Source: Thinopyrum elongatum (taxonomy: Eukaryota > Streptophyta > Magnoliopsida > Poales > Poaceae). Taken from it: a stretch of DNA of 64,000 nucleotides. Position 1 is the first letter of the stretch; every line of letters starts with the position of its first letter. The stretch covers positions 429,211,108 to 429,275,107 of the forward strand of contig CM022303.1 of the NCBI GenBank assembly GCA_011799875.1, in the 5' to 3' direction. A model generated the notes under the pieces. The model saw nothing but the letters and a program-made list of their open reading frames with translations, was not told the origin of the DNA and did no database searches. Position numbers and translations under genes: made by a program. Shown here piece after piece: positions 44,167 to 54,494 of the stretch.

Positions 44167-47100
44167 TGTAACACCCCATGTCATTAGCCACAGTAATCAC
44201 TTTTGATAATGACAAGTCAGCAAGTTTAATAGTGCATGATCATCATTAGAATCATATTGCATTTCAACTCCTAAGTCAAATTCAAATTTAAATGAAAATG
44301 GAAAATAAAAGTTGTCCAACATAAAAACTAAAATGTTCAATAAATGACAAATAATGCAGAGACCATTCTAAAATTATAACCAACAATTAATAAATTAATT
44401 AGGTGGCTCTAACTTTACCAAAACAGCGAGGTTTAGTGCATTTTATTTATTATAAAAATTGTGTGAACTCCAATTGGCTCCAAACCAATTTTTGGTAGTG
44501 GTAGAGGATGCCTAGTAATTATTGGAGCAAGTGCCATGTTTTACAAAATTCAATCTGAGGCCTAACTAATTATAAAACAGGAGATAGGATTAAATAAAAG
44601 AAAAGTAAAGAGAAAACAAAACAAAAGAAAAAGCAAAAGGGGGACAAAAAAAAGAAGAACCCCTCCCCTCCCCCCCCCCCGGCCCAACTGGGCCACGGCC
44701 ACCAGGCCGGCCCAGCTCCCCGCCCCCCCCCCTATATGGCCTCCCTCCAGGGACCCCGAACCCTAACCCCACCGACACTTCCCCCCTCGCTTCTTCCCCC
44801 CTCCCGATCCATTTCTGGATCGGGCCGAACCCTGCGCTCGCCTCGCCGCGCGCGTGGACGCCGCCTTGACCCCGCGCCCGACACCGCTCGACGCCGCCGC
44901 CTCGCCCCCCCGACGCCCATCGCCGCACGCTCGCCGGACCTCGCCTCCCCGTCCACGCCGTCGTCCCCGTCATCCTCCCCGCGAACCACTGCCGCCCCCC
45001 TACAGCTCGCGGTGAGCACCGCGCCGGTCGTGCCCCTCCTCTTCCCTCGGTCACCGCCGCCCGCTCGCGCCCTGTCGCCGGACCGCGCCCACCCCCAGCG
45101 CCTGCTCACGCCGATGCGTGCGCGCTCGCACGCCCTGTTGCCCCGCCGCTCGCCGCTGCCTGCTGCTCGCGCCGCCCCGCACCCGCGCGCACGCGCTGCC
45201 GCACCGTCGCCGAGCCTCGCCACGCCCCGGCCGGCGCCCACGCACACGCGCGCCCGCACCCGCGCCCCGCCACCCGCGCGCCCGCGCCCGTGGTCCCCGT
45301 GCCGCTGCCCAGTGGGGCCCCCGCGCCTTGTGACACTGGCAGCACGGGCCCACGCCCATAAAACGAAATAAATAAAAATAAAATAAAAATTATTAAGATT
45401 AATAATTAATTAATAAATTAATTAATTAGTTTAATTAATCCTAATTAGGTTAATCTAATTAATTAATTAGTTTAATTAAATAGTAATTAGTTAGTTAATC
45501 ACTAATTAACCTAATAGTCTATGACAGGTGGACCCCACCTGTCAGGTTGACTGCTGACGTTAGCATGATGTCATGCTGACATCATCAACCACTGTTTCGG
45601 ATAATGTTTAATTTAAATAATTAATTAAATTGCAGAAATTAATAAAAACTTTAGAAAATCATATTAAATAATCTGTAACTCCGATGAAAATAATTTATAC
45701 ATGAAACTTGCTCAGAATTTCGATACGAACCCAAATACGCCCTCCGTATTCCTGTCAGACGCCCGTAGCTATATGAACGTTGAACTTTTAGACCGATTTC
45801 GATAAATGAATAGTGCTCAACTTTAAGTAAATAAATCTAAATAAATTCCTAAATTAACTAAATCATTTAGTTAGGCAGTAAAACACCCCGGCATATCATT
45901 TAGGCATGTCATACATATTGTTTGCATTATTGCCGTGAATTTATTGTTTCTCTCCCCCTCCTTCTCTCTCGATAGACGCCGAGACCGACGACGCTGCACC
46001 TGGGTATGACTACACTACCGACGAGCAGCCCGTTGACGACCCCTCTCTCTTGCCAGAGCAACTAGGCAAGCCCCCCTTGAGCATCAAGATATCGCCCATT
46101 CCATTTCTCCTGCTTGCATTAGATTTTGCTACTGTTACTGTATGCTCCTATTCTGATGCATAGCCTGATTTTGTAACCTGTTCATTGTTACCTTACCTGC
46201 CTATGATAAACTGTTTAGTAAAGGTTGGTAATGAACCATCAGTGACCCCACCACCTTTTCCTTGTTGCCCCTGCTTGATCATTGATGACTCGATCAATGT
46301 GATCATCGACCAGAGACCGACACCTCACTTCACACCCCCCCTTAGTTGGACGACTCTGCATAGTTACTATCGAGCGCCGAGGGTGATACCTCGTAACGCA
46401 CTCCTGATGAATACTCTGCAGTGTAGCTGTTCGGTCGTGGTCATCGAGGGTGATTCCTCCTTCTCTACTTCCGATACGACTCTGTCGTGCAACCCCTCAG
46501 TGTGAACCTCGAGGGTGATACCTCATACGTTCACCCTGATGATTTCATCGAGTGGAATCCGCCGAGGGTGATTCCTCGGGTTTCCCCCTTGATGCGATGA
46601 CCACACAGTTACTTGACCTTTGTTACAGGCGGGTCCACCCTGGTGGGTACCCGCTGGGGATCTACGATGTCGAGTGTGCCGGAAGGGCACTCGAGTGTGA
46701 TATTGTGGCGGAGTTTCAGAGACTCTGTTTGTCTCCGCATGTGATACTAAATCAGCTTATTGGATTTGGGTGTGTGATCTGAGTGGGTCGACGTGCCCTA
46801 TACGCACTACCACCACGCGGGATTATGGTTTATGGGGCCCTCTGCGATGTACGTTTCTCCCGAAAGCTCATCAGACGTCACGATTCACCGTGCGGGCTGA
46901 TCGCTGGGATTGGGCTGGATACTTCACTGACGAGTTCAGTGTCGCGCCTGCACCCCGGCTAGCCACGCAACGCGCAGGGTGCCCAGGGCGATGGCCCAAG
47001 ACCTCTGGGTGCATAGGTTAGTCTGGCGTGCTGACCTCTCTGCTGAGCCTAGGTAGGGCACTGCTTCGTGTTGATCTTCCGAGGACGGGCATTACCCAGC

Positions 47101-47954
47101 AAGTGTGTCCGACCAGAGTTGATCGAGCGCGTTGGGTAACAGTAGTGCACCCCTGCAGGGATGAATGATCTATCGATAGCCGGTCCTACGATAAAGGACG
47201 CTCAGTTTGTGTGTCCCGATCTACTACTTGAACTGGATACTTGTTAATTAATGGAAGTTTCGGGATCGCTTTCTCGCAGGGAGTCGAGGAAGGATCTTTA
47301 AGCTGTACTTCAACATGATTGCTTAAAAAATGCTATTCTACTCTCTTCTATTGCTGCAAGATGATGGCTTGAGAAGATGTTGAAGATGCTAGTCTTCGAT
47401 AGGACTAGGCCTTCTCTCTATTCTGGCATCTATGCAGCCCAGTCCACATATACAGCCTTTTCTCCTTTGATAATGTTGCATATGTAGTGTAGATCCTTGC
47501 TTGCTGAGTACTTCGGATGAGTACTCACGGTTGCTTTATTTTCTCTTTCCCCATATCCCACTTTGATGATACATCAGACGATGGAGCCCTGGAGCCAGAT
47601 GACACAGGCGGAGCTTACTACCAGATGGGTCCAGATGGCACATACTACTGGATCGAGCCCGTCGACCAGGAGTAGGATCGGAGGTTCCCAGGCAGGAGGC
47701 CAACACCTTTCGATCTCTAGTCGCTGTTTGTGCTAGCCTTCTTAAGGCAAAACTTGTCTAACTATGTCTGTACTCAGATAATATTTGTATGACTGACTTA
47801 TGTATTCGGATCTTCGTGATCCCTAGTCTGTAATATTGTGGACCTCCGTTTATTTGTGTTAGAGTTGTGTTGTGATATCTTCCCGTGAGTCCCTGAGCTT
47901 GATCGTGCATGTTTGCGTGTATGATTAGTGCACGATCGAGCAGGGGGCGTCACA
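44167..47954 (+). mobile_element. Giant solo LTR (3.79 kb) with target duplication ATTGA
   Basis: Starts TGTAACACCCC and ends GGCGTCACA, with ATTGA at 44162-44166 and again at 47955-47959. It has no internal domain, primer site or polymerase motif. A TATA-like TATATGG (44733-44739) precedes a very CpG-rich block (44750-45350), followed by an AATTAATTAA-rich stretch (45361-45500). Its start matches the 8143-12415 solo LTR, but the rest differs, so these are related or convergent families. Several open frames in the CpG-rich block are composition artefacts. Confidence 0.8.
44733..44739 (+). promoter_or_regulatory. TATA box of the 3.79-kb solo LTR
   Basis: TATATGG follows a C-rich tract and precedes a GACCCCGAACCCTAA leader-like sequence. 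This supports plus-strand orientation. Confidence 0.4.
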
Positions 47955-48458
47955 ATTGATTAGCAAAACATTTGTCCAATCAGTACTATTTCTCTTGTAC
48001 TCCTACTGTCTTATGCTTCCTAAGGCTGACAATTGGGACCAGATGGATTGTTACATTGTTAGAGGCAGCCTCTAAGGTTAGACGCGATGCTAGCCAATTT
48101 TTTGTTAGAGGCAGTTCATGCAATGTATAGAGGCCTGCCTCTAAGAGCAGAGAGGGCTTAGAGAAAACAAAAAGCATACATTGTGGATGCCCTAAGTGCC
48201 TACTTTCCATTCTATATGACTCAATTTAAAATCCACAATGCATTCATAATAGATGCTGAGTGGTGGAATAAGTTTGTTACTTCCATAGTTCGCAAAAGTA
48301 CTGAGCATGTGAGATGGTGAAAAGAGGGAGTACGATACATTAGTACTACAGTTCTTTTGGAAGGGTTGTAGTAGTCCCTCCCATTCACATGTTCACATTT
48401 CAAGCTTCAATAAAAACGTTGCACGCAAGGATTAAGAGAAACCTCAGCAATGCATGTA

Positions 48459-48600
48459 CTCCCTCAATCCATATAGGGTATAAAATGCGTTTTGGAGGCT
48501 AACTTTGACCACATGTTCGAGCAATAATATGACATCCAACTTACACAAATCTTACCATCAAATCCGTACGTGGTCATTATACTGCTAACACATGCATGCG
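48459..48600 (+). mobile_element. Stowaway-like MITE fragment, one end
   Basis: TA followed by CTCCCTCAATCCATATAGGG and TTTTGGAGGCTAACTTTGACC, a MITE left half. No right terminus is visible downstream. Confidence 0.5.
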
Positions 48601-49337
48601 TTGCAATTAGTACGTAGATAAGGTAGTAAACACTCACTATCTAGTAAGAGTAGTACTAGTAGTACTCTACACTACTACTACTATGAGGCCATCCTACTGT
48701 GTCCTAGCAGAAGACCGCGGACACCGATTATTCATTCATATTTAAATTTGTTTTCACACAGTAAAATATCCATGAAAACAACACATGGCAAAATTTCACG
48801 GCGAACAACGGATTTGAATGTGCTCGGGGGGTGGGGCTGGGAGGGGCTATTTGGATGTTGCCCGGGGTAGCCAAAATATTGTCGACCCTTTTGTCCACCC
48901 GTGCCTTTGCCACCGATGAACGAGGAAGAGCTTAGGTGCTCATGCATCCTCCAGCGCACGCGTTGAAGATGAGCTCGCACGAGCTGTGCTTTTTTGGTCC
49001 CACCACGCTGCCCGAGCCGGCCGCAGACCGACCAGCGACCCGCAAATTACGGCATCCAACCGTAGCCGCACACATTCTGACAGCAACTCAACCAACCGGA
49101 CAAAATTCATGCAAACACGGCGATATTTCATATAAACAATGACGGAATTCATATAAAATACCGGATTTTCATACAAATATGACGGATTTCATTACATTCA
49201 AATCAACTAAGCGATGCTAGTCCAGAACAGCACAGGTATAATAATACCTAGCCTAAATGGTCACCCGCCGACCATTTCTCTTCCTCATGTCCGGTAGCAC
49301 AATCACCGGACTGCCGGGAGCCCCGAAGGTATATGCT
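48601..49337. other. Intergenic DNA without recognisable features
   Basis: Contains an AGTAGTACT-rich microsatellite-like stretch (48648-48680) and a set of short GACGGATTTCAT/ATACGGATTTTCAT words near 49140-49190. No gene-like frame stands out. Confidence 0.4.
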
Positions 49338-50349
49338 TCAGCGTAAAGGACGGCTCGCTTCCCCACTGCTCAACTGACATCGTTGGCTGATGCCAAAGAT
49401 GGAGTCTGAAGGGGGCTTCTCCGCTTCGACGAAGGTCCTCGCAACAAAAGGATCCTGCAAGACACTGGCTGTGTACGCCGGCGTTGCCTCCGCGGTGGCC
49501 TTCAAGGGACCCAAGCGGCGGAGGCCTCCCATGTTCTACTTCTCCTCATTGATGGCGGCGGACATGGAGGCGCTGGCCACCGACTCATCGCTCTCCGCAC
49601 ACCCGGCTTCTGTCTCTGCTTGCATGGCACGGCCACAGGCATGGGAGTCTCGGCCACAGAAACGGGAGACGCGGTCGCAGACACGGGAGGCGCGGTACGA
49701 GGCGGCGGCGTGGCCGGCAGCGACGACGCCCGTGCTCCCCGCCGTGCCGACGTGGAGCAGCTTGCTGCTCCTCATCGAGCTGGCCTAGAGCGGCGAGTTG
49801 CTGAGCCGCTCACTGACTTGGTGCGGCAACTGGCTCCGTCGGGCGAGGGGAGGGAGGTGCATCAGCGAGCTACATAGCTCGTATCCGGCGGGCTCAGCGG
49901 GCCACCCAGCCGGCTTGGATGCCGGATAACTAATCTTCGTAAGCCATTGTAAGAGTGGACAAAATGGTGAAGGAGGAGATAGGGGAGCGGCGGAGGTGTG
50001 AGATTCTTGGCCAGCATCTGGCCTCGTTTAAATAGGAGATTAAATAGACGGCGGACGGGAGGAGCTCGGCTGGTGTTGCGTTTAATGCCGGCTTGGTCAT
50101 GAACGAACGTGTGTCCAGAGTGGGTTTCTCGGCTTCCACACGGGTTTCATGGAGGCGTTTAATGCGGCAAGGAGGCATGTTCAGCCGGGCGTGCAGCGAG
50201 CGGCGCCCTCGACTCTGACATACGACACTGCGCCGTTCTTCCACTGACGAGTGGGATCGTTGGGTTCCTAGCCTACATGTCAGTGACCCAACACAGGCAG
50301 CGCACGGCAGAGGAGCTTTTGGTGGGCCAGGGCGGTCAGAAGCGGGCAT
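49338..50349 (-). pseudogene. GC-rich, gene-like segment on the minus strand, unidentified
   Basis: Minus-strand frames at 50349-49930 (ending TLTMAYED) and at 49775-49338 in two registers (SSKLLHVGTAGSTG; then LGPLKATAEATPAYTASV, FGISQRCQLSS) follow each other as if parts of one broken coding region read right to left. A row of near-identical RVSRFCGR/DSHACGR-type words comes from a short CGGCCACAG repeat. I half-recognise this as a repeated Triticeae gene fragment often carried by transposons but cannot name it. Plus-strand frames over the same bases look like shadows. Confidence 0.3.
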
Positions 50350-50559
50350 TTCTTAAACCGATGATTGTTCATTGAGTGTGATGTCATCTATTTCATGTAG
50401 ATAAGCCTACTATATAATGTAAGAGAATTTTAAAATTTTCATATATACGTTGATAGCCTGTTCGATACGTTGTGATTCATAAAGACCGCTGTAAACATCA
50501 ATGTTCTGCTTATCACATATAAGATGGATTAATACCCGTAACAATCCATGTCCTTAACA

Positions 50560-50880
50560 AAGGGTGCATGCACGTATAGGTTGAGCGTGTGTCTTGCGTC
50601 ATGTGCTGTGTGCATGCAGGCGTGCGAGTGTTGCGTGCGTGCATGTGTACGTTTCAGTGTTGCATGCATGTGTGCGTGCGTGCGTGTGTTCGTGAGTGCA
50701 TGTGTACGTGTCAGTGTTGCACGCCTGCATGCGTGCGTGTGTTTGTGCGAGTGTTGCGTGCGTGCATGTGTACGTACGTGTGAGTATTGCATGCATGCAT
50801 GCGGGCATTGCGGGCGTGTTTGTGCGCATGTGTGATGAGTTTGTATTCACAACAGTGGCTCGTGCGTGCGTGCAATTAAA
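50560..50880. repeat. Imperfect TGCGTG/TGCATG simple repeat
   Basis: Alternating purine-pyrimidine sequence of TGCGTGCGTGCATGTGTACG type over about 300 bases. All frames give Cys/Val/Arg or His/Thr/Ala strings, which are not proteins. Confidence 0.85.
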
Positions 50881-50997
50881 ACGGCCGGCTCAGCATATCA
50901 TCACAAGGCGATCCTTGTCCACTGTGGTTATGGGGCGCGGGCTGCCAACCAGAGGTCTCACGACTTCGAAACCCCACCGATCACTAATTTATTACCA

Positions 50998-51930
50998 TTT
51001 CTGTCTTTCATATACGCGCTGACGGGTGGGCCCTATGGTAATGTGCGCTGCTGAATGTGGACCGTTTGACTGGTCAATTGATCATGTCATCAACAAATTA
51101 CGGAGCTGTATGGTGAGCCAGTGACCGTATGATCACCATAAAATGTATTTTATTAACACAGTACAAACTCAAACTACCATTTCTTTCTTTCATATACGCG
51201 TTGACAGGTGGGCCCCACGGTTACGCGCGCTGATGGTGCAACACTAGTTGCGCCACATGGAACGTTTGACTGGTCAATTGATGGTGTCATCAACAAAATA
51301 CGGAGTTGTGCGGGTGAGCCAGTGACCGTATAATCACGACATGTATTTTTTTAACATAGTACAGACGCAAGCGCTCATATATACACGCAAACACTCACCA
51401 CTATAAGCGCACACACGCAGACCCTACCCCTATTAGCACCTTTGAGAGAGTGAGCCAGCATATGATCTTGAGATTTTACGAAGTCACCATAGGTGCCTCG
51501 TAGTCGAGGGGAACGTCTCCTCCCACTGAAGGCACATCGCCGGAAAATACTAAAATTAATCCAGGATAAATGCGAGCACCAAGACTTTAACCCTGGTGGG
51601 CTGGGGAAACCACTGTCCTCCTAATCATCCAACCACAGGTTGGTTAGCACCACAAAATGTATATAGTGACCGTGATGAGCTTATTTTGAAGTCCAGTGAC
51701 CATATCGTGATTTCGCTTCAAATACAATGACCGTAAGTGTCGTCAACAAAATACGGAGCACGCATCAAATATAATGTCCGTCAGTGTCATCAACAAAATA
51801 CGGAGACGTATCCTGAGCTAGATACCGTATGATCACCACGAGAATGTATACGGTGACCGTAATGAGCATATTCTGAAGTCCAGTGACCGTATAGTGCTTT
51901 CGCTTGAAATACAGTGACCGTCATGCATGA
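50998..51930. repeat. Tandem duplication split by a SINE
   Basis: Units starting CTTTCATATACGCGYTGACRGGTGGGCCC lie at about 51006 and 51188 (period about 183) and continue through GTTTGACTGGTCAATTGAT to ACATAGTACARAC. A second repeated block, GACCGTRATGAGCWTATTYTGAAGTCCAGTGACC, occurs near 51667 and 51856. The SINE at 51369-51651 lies between these two groups. Confidence 0.75.
51369..51651 (-). mobile_element. tRNA-derived SINE, Au-SINE-like
   Basis: On the minus strand the element starts GGTGCTAACCAACCTGTGG and has an A-box-like TTGGATGATTAGGAGG. Then comes a B-box-like GGTTAAAGTC (51592-51583), followed by a GC-rich body with GGGAGGAGACGTTCCCC and a CGCACACACG-type tail. The tRNA-like internal promoter and the text match my memory of the grass Au SINE. 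The B box has two changes from consensus, suggesting an old copy. Target duplications are not clear. Confidence 0.6.
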
Positions 51931-52189
51931 ATGTGTCAGGGGCATGCATACTTTTAGAGGGCCGAGAGATAGTTTGTGTGCGTACGTGAAAGTGGTGTAG
52001 AAAGAGGGGGTGTCCGGTGGAGACAAGGAGAGATATGCCCTTCGTTTCTCTTTCCTGTGACTAATATTTTAGGAGAAAATGTAAACATTCACAATGCAGA
52101 ACAAAAATTATTGGATGCACCATGCAATTAACTTTCATGTATAACACAGTACTATTGTATATGCTTATTTTCTTAGTGGCCGATTGTGT
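51931..52189. other. Intergenic DNA without recognisable features
   Basis: Short spacer between the duplicated block and the old LTR fragment. I see nothing assignable. Confidence 0.35.
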
Positions 52190-52640
52190 GTGGGGTGTGG
52201 TGGGCACATCATTTCTAGTTGTGGTGGGTCAACATGAGGACTCATGGGTCGGTTCCATCCTGCGCCACATAGGTTGGACCGAGACGCATTATACGAAGAC
52301 CCATGTGGAGGACTCGGTGTACAAAACGAAGCTACCAAAGTCGTGGAGGACTCTATCCCCACTGATGATATGATTTGTAACCCTAGGCCCCGAGTATGTT
52401 ATAGGAGCCCGGGGGCTAGTTCGTCGATAGTATACACACACGCACAATGCCTGGTATTCATGTGTACTTTGTACACACCCCTATCACAAATATACAGTAC
52501 CAGGAGTAGGCTTTTTCCTCAACTGCAAGGGCCCGGACTTGGGTAAAACTTTGCCTTATATTACCATCCAGCCTAACAATCAGGGATGTCCTACCGAATG
52601 ATCTGATGGAATCATATCTGCCAACTACTAAGAGAGAGGT
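52190..52640 (+). repeat. Degenerate Gypsy LTR fragment
   Basis: TTTGTAACCCTAGGCCCCGAG, TATAGGAGCCCGGGGGCTAG and CAGGAGTAGGCTTTTTCCTC, then GGGCCCGGACTTGGGTAAAAC, echo the end of the Tat LTR (compare CAGGAGTAGGGTTTTACGCC and GAACATGGGTAAAATT near 13060-13110). It looks like the 3' half of a distantly related LTR, without its internal region. Confidence 0.5.
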
Positions 52641-53582
52641 GTGTGTGGGGGGCAATGTGTGCGAGAGAGGCCTAAAGATAATGTGTGTGCGGGAGACACG
52701 TAGGCACATATATGTGCCTATAGAGGGCTAGTAGAGACCATGCGTGTGTATATATGCATGTGAGAGAAATAGTGTTTTCCAACTGAGATTAGTGAAAAGA
52801 GTGGTACATAGTAGTAAGAAAGAGAGAGGGAGATATATAGAGAGTGTGTGCGTGAGACACCCCGACACCCCGGGAGAGATTGTGAGCATGCGTGAGAGAG
52901 AAATGCCGATGTATATAAAGAGTTTGCACTTATGCGTTAGATAGAGAGATATATAGCGCGTGTGTGAGAACAGGCCGAGGCATAGTGCATCTACGTGTAA
53001 AAGGCGGTTCTATGCATTAAATTAGAATATAAATGGCATTATTATTTTTGGATGAGATCATGAATTTTGCAATTTGCGTATGAACGAACATCGGTCTATC
53101 AAACACTCGTACTCTATTGAATTCTAGCATGTGCATGTGTTTATTTCATATTGTCGATCCATAGAGTGAGAGTGATTTCAAATCCAGACAATGCATTGCT
53201 TTTGCAATTCATATATAAAAATTAATTAGTGCACTCCATGTTGTTAGTGTGAAGCACTTTATATATTTGTCACTTACATGGATACATTCCAAATTGCTAG
53301 CTACGAAATAGAATACATGTTGAATTCAACATAAAGGGGGTTTCAAAGATTCGAATTCATAGGAAGTGCCTTCATCTATTTGAATCCGAGATAATGGCAT
53401 TTGTAAATCAAATCTAAAATGGGGCATCAATCTTTGTTGTGCGTTTGAACATGCTATATATTCATACGCATGTCTAACTATTTTTTTGCAACGAAGGAGA
53501 TTATATCCGGAACCATGCATGAACTGAGGTAAGATGCATATTTTTTTAATATATACTCGTGTACAATGTATATTCAAATGTA
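52641..53582. other. Intergenic DNA with GAGA/GTGT-rich stretches
   Basis: GTGTGYGAGAGAG words are frequent from 52630 to 52970; the remainder is AT-rich. No coding frame, RNA gene or transposon terminus is supported. Confidence 0.4.
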
Positions 53583-53660
53583 CCCCCTCCATTCCAAAAT
53601 ATTCGTAGTTTTATGATTTTCAAGAGTCAAGATTTGTGAAGTTTGACAAATCCTGAAAGT
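53583..53660 (+). mobile_element. Stowaway-like MITE fragment
   Basis: CCCCTCCATTCCAAAATATTCGTAG and AGTCAAGATTTGTGAAGTTTGAC resemble a MITE left end; the right end is missing. Confidence 0.45.
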
Positions 53661-53764
53661 TCAATTCAAGAGAACCGAAAACATTAATGCTTCTGCTCCC
53701 AAGTATTGAACGAAGCGCCAAATAAGCCTCTGGTCACCCAAAACTGCGCGAGACTAATGTTTGG

Positions 53765-54145
53765 TGGTAGGAAATTACTGTCCTGACTCTGGCCCGTGTA
53801 GCCTATCGGCCCGATGTCCAAAGGTCTAAACTGGGGTAGGTTTGTAACTTCACCAAGACGCCAGTCTCAACCGCCTCCGAGAAGCATTCATATGCCGTGG
53901 GCGCCTAAACACCCATGCGCTCGGCCAAAATCTATCCCACCCACCATTTGGGACACCTGAGATTACTGTCCTATCCCCGACCCGCAATATGTCCGAAATT
54001 TTAGATGGGGGCAAAGTTTCTAACTTTCCCCAAATTTCAAACAAGCGCGTCCCGAACCGAAACATTGTTCCCCCTTAGTTCCCCCTCCCTCCATTTCCCC
54101 ATTTCATACTCCGTGGGCGCCAAAACGCCCTCTCCACCAGGCGCG
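53765..54145 (+). repeat. Duplicated upstream region of the exon-repeat gene
   Basis: Two imperfect copies (about 53767-53930 and 53950-54145) each contain RAATTACTGTCCT, a GTCCRAA phrase, a TTTSTAACTT phrase and CATAYKCCGTGGGCGCC. The second copy ends at the GCGAAACCCTAGCCTCC leader of the gene. The promoter may have been duplicated. Confidence 0.65.
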
Positions 54146-54494
54146 AAACCCTAGCCTCCTCCGTCCTCCACCCCATCGCGCCCAATCCACCGCCACCCTC
54201 CTCCATCACGCCGAAGCCGGTACCCCGACATCGTCGTCCAACGCAACCGCAACCGTAATGTCCTCAAGGACTTAGCAGCTCAAGCCGAGGTAGAGCTGCC
54301 TGCACGACGCCGACGCCGACGTGCTCCGTACCAAAACCACTTTGACCACGTCGTCCCTAGCCTCACCGCTGCCGCTCCACTGTCGCAACCGTCCACCGCA
54401 CCGGAGCTGCTCCCGCTACGCCGTCGTTCGCCACCTCGGATCTGGTTCCCCGTCGCCAACAGACGGCCACCGCACCACACTCAACAACTTGGCC

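Larger units (their letters stand above)
44028..48192. mobile_element. Small non-autonomous DNA transposon split by a solo LTR
   Basis: The ends are GGGCATCTCCAGTGTATAG on the left and CATTGTGGATGCCC on the right, an inverted repeat GGGCATC..AATGTAT. Internal TAGAGGC and GCCTCTAAG words occur on both sides of the insertion. Without the LTR it would be about 370 bases. Flanks TACGTACA and TAAGTGCC agree at 5 of 8 positions, a weak hint of an 8-base target duplication as in hAT elements, but the superfamily is not settled. Confidence 0.65.

Noticed and set aside
44736..45371. A 211-residue plus-strand open frame and overlapping long frames on both strands
   Set aside because: They lie in a CpG-rich block of a solo LTR. 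The residues are nearly all Arg, Pro, Ala and Ser, and several frames are open at once, as expected from composition alone.
50529..50850. His/Thr-rich and Cys/Val-rich frames
   Set aside because: They are translations of the TGCGTG/TGCATG simple repeat.
51578..51651. A tRNA gene, suggested by A- and B-box-like sequence
   Set aside because: No cloverleaf or anticodon arm can be formed, and the sequence continues into a SINE body.
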